In this document: positions 35,500-42,649 of the stretch, piece by piece
Numbering within the stretch: the stretch's first letter is position 1
Layout of the letters: each line of letters begins with the position of its first letter
Assembly (NCBI GenBank): GCA_026393895.1
Contig: JAPKZG010000046.1
Location: 1 to 42,649 of the forward strand
Source of the DNA: Candidatus Aminicenantota bacterium
GTDB lineage: Bacteria > Acidobacteriota > Aminicenantia > Aminicenantales > UBA4085
DNA length: 42,649 bases
Direction: 5' to 3'
Position numbers and translations under genes: made by a program
The notes under the pieces: generated by a model
Told to the model about the DNA's origin: nothing
The model's database searches: none
What the model saw: the letters and a program-made list of their open reading frames with translations, nothing else

Positions 35500-36450
35500 C
35501 TATTGGCCGCGCAAAAAACGAAGGGCGTAGGCGATCCACAATCCGGCAACGTAAAGAAGTCCGAAATGGAGATTATATCGGGCCATGGCGCCGTCCAGGA
35601 TGACGAAATCGAGCGGAGCGGCGGGTCGATGCCGCCGCTTCGCCCTTCCCCAAAGTTTCAACGCCTCGGGCAGGGCCGCTAGAGTAATCAAACAAGGCCA
35701 CGGGAGCGGCGGCCAACCGAAATTCCTGAGAGGGAGCCCGACAAAGACAAGGACCAAGACCTGGCTTCCGAAAAGAAGGAATCCGAAATATCGGAACGAT
35801 CCCCGGTCTCCAAGGACTGCGGCGAACGTCCGCACCCGGCAACCTGAATCCGTCGCGATGTCCCGCCAATTGTTGGCGTGGAGGATTCCGCTCACCAGCA
35901 TGGCTATGGGAACCGTCCAGATGATCGGGAGCCAGGAAAAGCTTTTGGTTTGGACGACCCAGGCGCCGATGCCCCCCAGGATTCCGAAATTCAAAAAAAC
36001 GGCCGAATCGCCCAGGGCATGGGCTTTCAGCAGCGTATAACCCCCCCCGATCAAAACACCGGCCGCGCCGATGATCAAGAGAATCCGGCCGGTCAGCCAG
36101 GCCAAGCCCATCCCCAGAATAATGCCCGCGGCGAACAAGACGACGGCCCCGTAGAGCACCTGGCGATCCGTGAGCCAGCCGCGGACGATCGCCCCGCTCA
36201 CCGGCGTCACCTGCGTGTCCAGACCGTGCCGGAAATCGAACGCGTCGCTCAGCATGTTGGCCGCGGAATGAAGGATCATCATCGCCGCGAGAGCTCCCGC
36301 AAACAGAAGGACGTCCAGCCGCGTTCCGCCGACGACGACGGCCAGACTGGTGCCGAAAATCACCGGCATCGTCGAGGCGGGCAGAGCCCAGGGCCGGGCG
36401 GCGATCAGCCACATACGGCATAACGAAGGAGCTTTTTCTGCGTTGTTCAT
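35500..36450 (-). CDS. menA: MenA-like 1,4-dihydroxy-2-naphthoate prenyltransferase (UbiA superfamily)
   Basis: 316 aa polytopic protein with about eight or nine helices. First Asp-rich motif: HSAANMLSDAFDFRHGLD (N65, D69, D72, D78), second: HANNWRDIATDSGC, which together bind the Mg-prenyl diphosphate. The WLIAARPWALPASTMPV start is typical of MenA. It would attach the isoprenoid tail to dihydroxynaphthoate in the membrane on the way to menaquinone; other UbiA enzymes share the fold, so MenA identity is likely but not proven, and no other men gene is nearby. The gap to dsbD holds the repeat cluster. Confidence 0.85.
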   Translation of the reverse strand: MNNAEKAPSLCRMWLIAARPWALPASTMPVIFGTSLAVVVGGTRLDVLLFAGALAAMMILHSAANMLSDAFDFRHGLDTQVTPVSGAIVRGWLTDRQVLYGAVVLFAAGIILGMGLAWLTGRILLIIGAAGVLIGGGYTLLKAHALGDSAVFLNFGILGGIGAWVVQTKSFSWLPIIWTVPIAMLVSGILHANNWRDIATDSGCRVRTFAAVLGDRGSFRYFGFLLFGSQVLVLVFVGLPLRNFGWPPLPWPCLITLAALPEALKLWGRAKRRHRPAAPLDFVILDGAMARYNLHFGLLYVAGLWIAYALRFLRGQ

Positions 36451-36543
36451 CGGTCATTTATTATACTCAAACCCGCATTTTACGCGAAGTAATGCACCTT
36501 CAAAGTTGACTTGTTTCTATCTCCATTGATTCGTTCGAACTAA

Positions 36544-36760
36544 CGGGAGAATAAACCCGCCGACTCAGGGCAAGGCTTGGCTAGCCCTACATGACGGGCT
36601 TTGCCCGGAGTAAGGGTGACGCCGAGTCGGGGCGCCCCGTCGCCCGCAACGAAAGGGCCCCACTGGTGGATGGGTGGAGCGAGGAAGCGACGGGGCTGCC
36701 CTCACGCCACGGGCGGGGAGGACCTAGGGGGAAACCAGGAAAGGGAGTGCCTTGAGTAAA
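36544..36760 (+). ncRNA. Candidate structured RNA, possibly HEARO/OMEGA (IscB-type) RNA without its protein
   Basis: A GC-rich block in a 465-bp gene-free gap folds densely. CCGACTC (36560-36566) pairs with GAGTCGG (36624-36630). Inside it GGGCAA (36568-36573) pairs with TTGCCC (36601-36606), capped by AGCCC/GGGCT. GCCCCGTCGC (36634-36643) pairs perfectly with GCGACGGGGC (36687-36696). GCCC/GGGC (36698-36701, 36711-36714) form a further hairpin, and CAAGGC (36571-36576) can pair with GCCTTG (36749-36754) as a pseudoknot. I checked it against RNase P, tmRNA, SRP and 6S and did not recognise them. Size and general design are reminiscent of HEARO (OMEGA) RNAs that guide IscB and also occur alone, but this is a suggestion from memory. 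Strand is chosen because the visible loops fit the plus strand. Nothing else is seen in the flanks 36451-36543 and 36761-36915. Confidence 0.45.
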
Positions 36761-36915
36761 TCATAATGTCCTAACTCCGGGCGAAATCGCCCGTCGTGTA
36801 GGACGAGCAAAGCTTCGAAAAGGGTTTCTCTCCAAGAGTGTCCCTCTGGACCCGGGGAGCGGGGCATGTTATATTTCCTATCGAATCGCTCAACTCATCC
36901 GCAAGGAGGCCGATA

Positions 36916-38157
36916 ATGTCCGCATCCCGCCATTCCCTGGATCGCCGCCAATTTCTGAAAAACGGCTTGCTGGGCGTCGCCGGCGCCGGCGCGCTGGCCG
37001 CCGTCCCCGCCGTCTTAAAGGCGGAACCGCAAACCGCCGTGCCTCCCGCCGGCAAAACCGCGGCCCGGGACTTCATCATCCGGCCGCTCGGAAAAACGGG
37101 GATCAAGCTCCCGGTCGTCTCGATGGGCGTGATGAACTCCAACAACGAAAACCTGATCCAGGCCGCCTTGGACGGCGGGATCGTCCATTTGGACACCGCC
37201 CACGGCTACCAACGCGGAACGAATGAAGTCGTGATCGGCAAGGTCCTCAAGGGTCGCGTCCGCGATTCCTATTTCCTTGCGACCAAAGTCCCGGGCGAAC
37301 CCCAAGACCGGCGGACCGGAACCTTCACGGAGGAGACGAAGGCGGGGCCGTTCCTCGAGAAATTCGACTTGAGTCTCCGGCGCCTCGGCCTGGATTACGT
37401 CGACATTCTCTACCTCCATAACGTCACGGCCCGGCAGGCCGTCCTATTTGAACCGCTGATGAGCGCGCTGGAAAAAGTCAAGAAAGAAGGCAAGGCCCGC
37501 TTCATCGGGGTCACGTCCCATCAAAACGAACACGAGGTCATCCGCGCGGCCGTCGAAGCGAAAATTTACGACGTCGTCCTCTCCGGTTATAACTTCCGCA
37601 AGACCAACCTCCCGGAACTCGACGCGGCCATCGCCGACGCGGTCAAAGCCGGCCTCGGCATCATCGCCATGAAAACCCAGGCAGGCGCGTTTTGGGACAG
37701 GGAAAAAACCCAGCCGATCAACATGAAGGCCGCCCTGAAATGGGCGTTGAGCAATCCCAACATCACCACGGCCGTCCCCGGCATGACGACCTTCGACCAG
37801 CTCACGCTCAACCTTCAGGCCATGACCGACATCATCCTGACAGAAGAGGAAAAGGCCGCTTTGAAACTGGGAGCAGAGAAGAACGGCCCGGGGCTCTACT
37901 GCCAGGGATGCGAGGCCTGCCTTCCGCAATGCCCGAACAATCTGCCCATTCCCTCGCTCATGCGAAGCTTTATGTACGCCTACGGTTACCGAAACCTCGG
38001 GGCCGCCTACGACCTTGTCGCCTCCCTCGGCGTCGGACCAAATCCCTGTACGGACTGCGCCGGCTGCCGGGTTAAATGCGCGCTGGGATTCGACGTGCGC
38101 GAACGGGCGACAGACATCGCCCGGATCCTGGCCGCTCCGGCTGAATTTTTCGGGTGA
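36916..38157 (+). CDS. Tat-exported aldo/keto reductase with C-terminal 4Fe-4S domain
   Basis: 413 aa from the ATG at 36916, which has AAGGAGG (36903-36909) 6 nt upstream; an in-frame start at 36838 lacks a site. The N-terminus is a Tat signal (HSLDRRQFLKNG then LLGVAGAGALAAVPAVL), so it is exported folded. Aldo/keto reductase barrel: RPLGKTGIKLPVVSMG, LDTAHGYQRGTNE (Asp and Tyr of the tetrad), YFLATKVPG, DYVDILYLHN and IAMKTQAG. The C-terminal 80 residues carry CQGCEACLPQCP and CTDCAGCRVKC, a ferredoxin-like cluster region. This fusion type is frequent in Acidobacteriota and Aminicenantota-like genomes; its substrate is unknown. Convergent with an APC permease 19 bp away. Confidence 0.9.
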   Translation: MSASRHSLDRRQFLKNGLLGVAGAGALAAVPAVLKAEPQTAVPPAGKTAARDFIIRPLGKTGIKLPVVSMGVMNSNNENLIQAALDGGIVHLDTAHGYQRGTNEVVIGKVLKGRVRDSYFLATKVPGEPQDRRTGTFTEETKAGPFLEKFDLSLRRLGLDYVDILYLHNVTARQAVLFEPLMSALEKVKKEGKARFIGVTSHQNEHEVIRAAVEAKIYDVVLSGYNFRKTNLPELDAAIADAVKAGLGIIAMKTQAGAFWDREKTQPINMKAALKWALSNPNITTAVPGMTTFDQLTLNLQAMTDIILTEEEKAALKLGAEKNGPGLYCQGCEACLPQCPNNLPIPSLMRSFMYAYGYRNLGAAYDLVASLGVGPNPCTDCAGCRVKCALGFDVRERATDIARILAAPAEFFG

Positions 38158-38176
38158 TTTTTCGTCCGGCGCACTT

Positions 38177-39523
38177 CTACTTTCCGCCCGCGGGAGCCGT
38201 TTTGCCCGGCCGCAACCGCCGGTCGATCGCGTAAACGAGCAGCCCGGCGGCCGTCAGGCCGAGGCCGGCCAGGGATTCCTTCGGCCGGTAAATCAAACCG
38301 TAAACCAAAATGTAGATATGGATTACGAGAAACGCGAGCGGGGTCCAGGGATACCCGATCGTCTTGTAAGGCCGCGGCAGGTCCGGCCGCTTTTTCCGCA
38401 TGATCATCACGCCCAGGACCGTCATGAAGGTGAAGAGGTTCAGGGTGAAACCGATGAAAACGATGACCTGGTCGAAAGTCGAGGTGATGATGTAAAAAAC
38501 GGACAGCAGGCCTTGGACCACGATGGCCAACACGGGGATGTCCTTGGACGTCGTCTTTCCCAGTTTTCGAAACAGCCGGTAATCCTCGCCGATAACCTTG
38601 GAAATCCGCGGCCCGGCGATGATCATCGCGCTGATACTCGATAAAAGAATGAAAGCGATGATCCCCCCCATCAGGCGGCCGCCCGCGTTTCCGAAGACGC
38701 GGTCGGCAAAAATATATCCGACCTCCAATTTCCCCGACAACTCGGCGATCGGGACGGTCCGGAGGAAGACGAAATTCAGGAGCACGTACATGACGATGAC
38801 GATCAATGTCCCGGTGATCAGGCTCCGGGGGAGGTTCCGCTGCGGGCGCTCAATCTCGCCGGCAACGTAGGCCGCCGCGTTCCAGCCGGAATAACTGAAC
38901 GTCACGAAGAACATCGAAACGGCGAAGGCCGGGCTGAGAATGTCCCGCAGGGCCCGGCTCGTCGGCGCGAACGACAATCCGGCCGACTTCCCCATCGTCA
39001 GGCCGAGAACGACGATCAGGACGATAAACACGACCTTGAAGATCGTGATGATGTTTTGGAACCGGGCGCCGACGGTTTTATCCAGGCTGTGGACCGCGGT
39101 TAAAGCGGCGACGACGCCGATCGCGATCAAAGACGAGGCTTGAAGGCCGAACATTCCGCCCGTACTCTCGGGCAGGGCCAGGGCGCTCGTCAGGTAGCGT
39201 CCCAAGCCCATCGCGGCGGCCGCGACAGGCGCGGCGAATCCCACGAGAAACGAGATCCAGCCGGCCAGAAAGCCCAGGGCGGGGTGGAACATCTCGGTCA
39301 AGAAATGATATTCGCCCCCGCTCCGGGGAAACATCACGCCCGCCTCTGAATAAGTCAGCGCTCCGAACAGGGCGATCGCCCCGCCCAGCAGCCAGAGAAA
39401 CAAAAGGGCCAACCCCGAGGAAATCCCCGCCGCCTGGAATCCGAGGCTGGTGAAGACGCCCGAGCCCACCATGTTGGCGACGACGAGCGCCGTGGCCGTC
39501 GTCAGGCTGAATTTCGTCTTCAT
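38177..39523 (-). CDS. APC-family amino-acid permease
   Basis: 448 aa from the ATG at 39523, which overlaps the stop of the upstream lipoprotein gene (ATGA); an in-frame ATG at 39565 would lie inside that gene. Twelve hydrophobic segments. The first helix TATALVVANMVGSGVF carries the GSG motif of the APC substrate site, followed by FPRSGGEYHFLTEMFHP and YSGWNAAAYVAGEIERPQRN (APC signature). It likely imports or exchanges amino acids or polyamines across the inner membrane. Downstream of the unknown lipoprotein, with which it is coupled, suggesting that the two work together. Confidence 0.92.
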   Translation of the reverse strand: MKTKFSLTTATALVVANMVGSGVFTSLGFQAAGISSGLALLFLWLLGGAIALFGALTYSEAGVMFPRSGGEYHFLTEMFHPALGFLAGWISFLVGFAAPVAAAAMGLGRYLTSALALPESTGGMFGLQASSLIAIGVVAALTAVHSLDKTVGARFQNIITIFKVVFIVLIVVLGLTMGKSAGLSFAPTSRALRDILSPAFAVSMFFVTFSYSGWNAAAYVAGEIERPQRNLPRSLITGTLIVIVMYVLLNFVFLRTVPIAELSGKLEVGYIFADRVFGNAGGRLMGGIIAFILLSSISAMIIAGPRISKVIGEDYRLFRKLGKTTSKDIPVLAIVVQGLLSVFYIITSTFDQVIVFIGFTLNLFTFMTVLGVMIMRKKRPDLPRPYKTIGYPWTPLAFLVIHIYILVYGLIYRPKESLAGLGLTAAGLLVYAIDRRLRPGKTAPAGGK

Positions 39524-40698
39524 TTTTTCACGAAATAAAGGAGGGAATCCTTGTTCGTCCCCCAATGATAGCCGAGATGAAACGGCAATGATTTTACCTT
39601 CGCCGGGTCCGTATACGCTTCCTTCAAATCCGGTTGATCAACTCCGGAAAAATCGGCTACCGGTTTGATGTATTCGCCGTACAACCGGGATTCCCAGGTC
39701 TCCGGCGGAAAGTCCTTGTAAGGAATCCCGGTGTCGTCCTCCAGGACGAACCGGCTCCGGTCCAGGATCAGATTCCGGATATTGGAGAATTCCTTGTAGT
39801 GCATCAGATAAGATGCGGACTTGACGAACGTCGTTTCGAACGGAAGGCCGGAAAGATAAACGGTAACGGGTTTTTCCTTGCGGAACGCCGCATCGGCGAG
39901 GTCGCAGGAAATATAGGACATCTCCTTCAGAACGTCCGTCCCATCGGCAAAGAAAGAGACGCGGATTCCGTACGGCCGGCGGAACTTTTTGGGCTCTCCC
40001 GGGTAGGCGCTCTCCAGAATTTCTCCCTTCTCCGTGAATTCCAGACGTTTGACCGAGGAAATCATGTTTCCGCTCCGTTTCAGGAAGAAACAAAGAAGGG
40101 GCAAAACCCCGTCGACTTTATCGCCGGCGAGTTCCTCATTCATATTCTTGGTGATGAAATAGCTCTTGTTGAAAAAATCCGTGAGGGACGCCTGCAGGTT
40201 TTGAAAATAAGCGGAAACCTTCGCGGCGTCTCCGATGTCGAATTCGGGCATCCGGCCGACAAACTCCAGCCCGAGCAGAAGATAACGGGACGCCTTGGGA
40301 AAAAGCACCAGGGCGGTCAGAGCGTCCGGGCCGCCGAACGGGTAAAACAGCGTCGTCGTGGCCGCGACGGCGTCGGCGAGCTCCGTTCCGGTCCAATCCC
40401 TCATCAATTGCAGGCGCTTGGTTTCCAAATCCGCCCAGCTTTTATCCAGCGCCGCGGCGAACGCTCGGTATTCTTCCGTCTCCTGGAATTCCTTGTACGG
40501 GGAAGTCGCGCAGGGACGGCCCGCTAAAAAGGACGCGATCTCGTTATAGACAGGGTCAACCGGCGGCTCCGCTTTCTCGACGGGGACGGAAACGTCCTGC
40601 GGGGCCGGCGAAGCGGAAGCGCCCGCCGGTTTGGACTGGCAGGCAAACATGAGAAGGACCGCCCCGAGGACCGCAATTTCGACGCCTTTTGGCTTCAT
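39520..40698 (-). CDS. Unknown lipoprotein, 392 aa
   Basis: N-terminal lipoprotein signal MKPKGVEIAVLGAVLLMFAC with lipobox LMFAC (Cys20), then an Ala/Pro/Ser-rich spacer. The body is not a family I recognise: it mixes helical segments (SWADLETKRLQLMRDWTG, LVLFPKASRYLLLGLEFVG) and a sheet-rich C-terminal half (RRPYGIRVSFFADGTDVL, SLPFHLGYHWGTNKDSL). SFFADGTDVLKEMSYISCDL looks structured rather than low complexity. It is probably anchored to a membrane facing the periplasm. It is the first gene of a pair with an amino-acid permease and overlaps it by 4 bp, so a partner role in substrate capture or sensing is possible. Confidence 0.85.
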   Translation of the reverse strand: MKPKGVEIAVLGAVLLMFACQSKPAGASASPAPQDVSVPVEKAEPPVDPVYNEIASFLAGRPCATSPYKEFQETEEYRAFAAALDKSWADLETKRLQLMRDWTGTELADAVAATTTLFYPFGGPDALTALVLFPKASRYLLLGLEFVGRMPEFDIGDAAKVSAYFQNLQASLTDFFNKSYFITKNMNEELAGDKVDGVLPLLCFFLKRSGNMISSVKRLEFTEKGEILESAYPGEPKKFRRPYGIRVSFFADGTDVLKEMSYISCDLADAAFRKEKPVTVYLSGLPFETTFVKSASYLMHYKEFSNIRNLILDRSRFVLEDDTGIPYKDFPPETWESRLYGEYIKPVADFSGVDQPDLKEAYTDPAKVKSLPFHLGYHWGTNKDSLLYFVKK

Positions 40699-40773
40699 TT
40701 GGATTTCCTGAAAGTAAATAAAGCGTTATCATAAGAAAATCCGGCAAAAAAAGCGAATCGGAGAGGATGACGT

Positions 40774-42453
40774 TTAAGAAGCCGCTCCGGACGGTCTTTT
40801 AATGACCACGACGGTTCGATCGTCCTCGGGGTCCGCGCCCCCGCTGAACTCGCGAAGATCGGAAAAGAGGGCGGCGACGATCTCGAGAGCCTTCTTATCG
40901 GCCGCGCGCCGGATCGTTTTGACGATCCGGTCGATTCCGAATTCCTCGCCGGACGGGTCACGGCTTTCGGAGATGCCGTCGGTATACAAAACGAGGATGT
41001 CCCCGGGAACCAGGGAAACCCGGCCTTCCCCGTAATCGCTTCCCGCAAGCATTCCCAGGGCCATTCCCGTCCCTTCAAGAGGCCACTGGATCCCGGACGC
41101 CGACAGGAGAAGCGGAGGATTGTGGCCGGCGTTGACATACCGGAACTCGCCGGCGACAGGATCAAGCTCGCCGTAAAAGAACGTGATGAAAACGTTGGAC
41201 GCGGAACTGCGAAAGATGAAATCGTTGAGTTTCCGGGCAAGGTCGGCGGGGTCGACGCCGGGCCGGGCCTCCGACTGCAGGGCTGCCCGGAGCGAGGCCA
41301 TGAGAAGCGAGGCGCTCACTCCTTTTCCGGCGACGTCGGCGATGGTCGCTCCCAGGTGCCCGTCCGGAAGCGAGATAAAATCGAAATAATCGCCGCCTAC
41401 GTGAAGAGAAGGCATGGATTCGGCGGCGATCTCGAAATCGCCGCAGGACGGACAATCCTTCGGCAGGAGCCCCCGTTGAATTTCCGCGGCCAGGCGCAGT
41501 TCCCGCTCCATCCGGTCGCGGACCAGGCCGTCCTCGACCAGGCGGGCGTTTTCGATTTTGACCGCGGCCAGGTTGGCCATCAGGGTCAACAGCCGGAGAT
41601 CCTCGTCGGTGAACGGCTCGCGGCTCGAGACCCGTTCGGCGCAGATGACCCCCAGCGTTTCCTTCCCCGTTTCCAGAGGGACGCACATCGCCGAATGCAA
41701 GCCCATGTCGATGATGCTCTGCCGGCCGGCGAAGCGCGGATCTTCGGCCGCGTCCGTCGTCAAAACCGAGAGTTTCTGGGACGCGGCCATGTCGACCAGC
41801 CCGCGGCTGATCTGCATCGGTCCGCTCTGCAGCTGGGGATTGCTGATCCGGACGGCCCGGGGAACGAGCTTTTCCGGAACGTCCTCCTTGAGGAACAGCG
41901 CCCCCCGGTCCATCGGAAGATGGGAGGCGATCAGATCCATGACGTATTCGAGGAGTTCCTGGAGAGGTTTATGCAGGAGCAGCGCCCGGCTGACCTCGTT
42001 TATGACCAGGATAAGCCGGTCCGCCCGCGGCCCCTGTTTCGCCGGGTCCAGGCGATGGACTCCGCCGGCGTCCGTGCTCCGGCTGATGATGTCGCGGGAG
42101 GGAACGGCCGCGCTGACCCGGACGGCGAGGTTGGGGGAATCGGTGATTTCGACCGCCGCGGTCCAGGGCCGGTCGAAACAAATCCGGACCGCGCCGATGG
42201 AGATTTCATCGCCCGGTGAAAGGAGGGCGGGCTCGACGAGACGAAGGCCGTTGACCAGCGTCCCGTTCTTGCTTCCGGAGTCTTCCACGGTCCAGCCGCG
42301 CGACGTCCGCCGGATCCGGGCGTGATGACCGGAAATGTAAGCGTCCGGCAAACGGACGTCGGCATCCACGGCCCGGCCTAAAATGGCCTCATCCTTTTCG
42401 AGGAGAACCGAGAACGGCGGAGCGAGCTTGGGATAAACATAGAGCGTCGACAT
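40774..42453 (-). CDS. FHA-GAF-PP2C (SpoIIE/RsbU-like) serine phosphatase
   Basis: 559 aa cytoplasmic protein. FHA domain at about 22-95 (RLPDAYISGHHARIRR, DSGSKNGTLVNGLRL) that reads phosphothreonine. GAF domain at about 150-310 (RALLLHKPLQELLEYVMDL, AMCVPLETGKETLGVICAE). Then a helical linker LAAEIQRGLLPKDCPS and a PP2C domain with MPSLHVGGDYFDFISLPDG, IADVAGKGVSASLLMA and LYTDGISESRDPSGEEFG, carrying the metal aspartates. It should dephosphorylate an anti-sigma-factor antagonist or similar partner in response to a small-molecule signal. RBS AAGGAGGGAGG lies between the upstream HEAT-repeat gene and the start, 10 bp after that gene's stop, so both belong to one operon. Confidence 0.93.
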   Translation of the reverse strand: MSTLYVYPKLAPPFSVLLEKDEAILGRAVDADVRLPDAYISGHHARIRRTSRGWTVEDSGSKNGTLVNGLRLVEPALLSPGDEISIGAVRICFDRPWTAAVEITDSPNLAVRVSAAVPSRDIISRSTDAGGVHRLDPAKQGPRADRLILVINEVSRALLLHKPLQELLEYVMDLIASHLPMDRGALFLKEDVPEKLVPRAVRISNPQLQSGPMQISRGLVDMAASQKLSVLTTDAAEDPRFAGRQSIIDMGLHSAMCVPLETGKETLGVICAERVSSREPFTDEDLRLLTLMANLAAVKIENARLVEDGLVRDRMERELRLAAEIQRGLLPKDCPSCGDFEIAAESMPSLHVGGDYFDFISLPDGHLGATIADVAGKGVSASLLMASLRAALQSEARPGVDPADLARKLNDFIFRSSASNVFITFFYGELDPVAGEFRYVNAGHNPPLLLSASGIQWPLEGTGMALGMLAGSDYGEGRVSLVPGDILVLYTDGISESRDPSGEEFGIDRIVKTIRRAADKKALEIVAALFSDLREFSGGADPEDDRTVVVIKRPSGAAS

Positions 42454-42463
42454 TCCTCCCTCC

Positions 42464-42649
42464 TTATCCCAAAGTCTTCAGGATCCGCCGGGCGGATCGG
42501 GCTTTCACGTCCGCGGGCGCATCCTCCAGGACCGGAAGAACCGCGTCCTTCATCTCTTTCGGGAGAACAACTTCGAGAAGCTCCAGGGCATAATCCACGG
42601 CCCGCTTCGTGCCTTCCGAGTAATTCTGAAGAGCCCGGCCGATGTCTTC
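42464..42649 (-). CDS. HEAT-like repeat protein, C-terminal end (5' end outside window)
   Basis: The minus-strand frame is open from the window edge to TAA at 42466-42464. The last 61 residues include the helix pair TKRAVDYALELLEVVLPKEM and then KDAVLPVLEDAP, ADVKARSARRILKTLG. This alternating-helix pattern resembles HEAT repeats, such as those at the end of some nucleotide-transporter-like membrane proteins, but the rest is needed to say. It is transcribed just before the FHA-GAF-PP2C phosphatase, with only 10 bp between, so the two probably function together. Confidence 0.8.
   Translation of the reverse strand, partial: EDIGRALQNYSEGTKRAVDYALELLEVVLPKEMKDAVLPVLEDAPADVKARSARRILKTLG

Noticed and set aside
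36544-36760. RNase P RNA, tmRNA, SRP RNA or 6S RNA
   Set aside because: None of the conserved sequences of those RNAs that I know (for example the RNase P GAGGAAAGTCC start or the SRP GGAAG loop context) are in place.

Overview
The window is a 42.6 kb piece of a high-GC bacterial chromosome, roughly 60-65% G+C by eye, densely coding, with gene content typical of Acidobacteriota or Candidatus Aminicenantota-like bacteria. Pointers to this are the DUF5916 barrel protein, secreted creatininase-like and M3 peptidases, a Tat-exported aldo/keto reductase with a ferredoxin-like tail, a DHCW cupin, an ARPP-1 (DUF6569) protein and many lipoproteins and signal peptides. The phylum is inferred from content; no rRNA or marker phylogeny is available here.

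Layout. 1-3.8 kb: 3' part of valS, then a LarA-type nickel hydroxyacid racemase 3 bp ahead of a glycerate kinase. 3.8-5.8 kb: an AT-richer secreted fusion of an Asp/Glu racemase with a P1/DmpA aminopeptidase. 6-8.7 kb: a lipoprotein amidase convergent with a secreted amidohydrolase. 8.75-9.9 kb: a low-GC island holding a membrane protein, an integron-type attC site and the 3' stump of an HNH nuclease. 9.9-13.7 kb: an operon of two divergent glycine-dehydrogenase-like PLP proteins plus a short-chain dehydrogenase. 13.9-18.1 kb: a sensor kinase/response regulator pair, an ARPP-1 protein with its own terminator, and a possible 52-aa protein. 18.2-20.4 kb: monomeric isocitrate dehydrogenase. 20.5-23 kb: a creatininase/PhzF/DDAH-like operon. 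23.2-28.6 kb: DUF5916 protein, NUDIX hydrolase and M3 peptidase. 28.7-31.3 kb: an operator-like promoter and a hybrid kinase whose HD-GYP domain is cut short and replaced by a membrane tail. 31.4-36.5 kb: a PMT/ArnT-like glycosyltransferase, DHCW cupin, DsbD and MenA, with a REP-like repeat cluster between the last two. 36.5-36.8 kb: a GC-rich, strongly base-paired intergenic element that looks like a structured RNA. 36.9-42.6 kb: Tat aldo/keto reductase, an APC permease coupled to an unknown lipoprotein, an FHA-GAF-PP2C phosphatase and the end of a HEAT-repeat protein.

Functionally the window leans to amino-acid, peptide and hydroxyacid use: racemases, aminopeptidase, amidase, M3 peptidase, P-protein-like enzymes and an amino-acid permease. 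Signalling and envelope redox genes are mixed in. The least explained parts are the attC/HNH island, the structured RNA candidate, the divergent P-protein operon, the racemase-DmpA fusion and the truncated HD-GYP protein. No CRISPR array, tRNA, rRNA, integrase or complete transposase was found.
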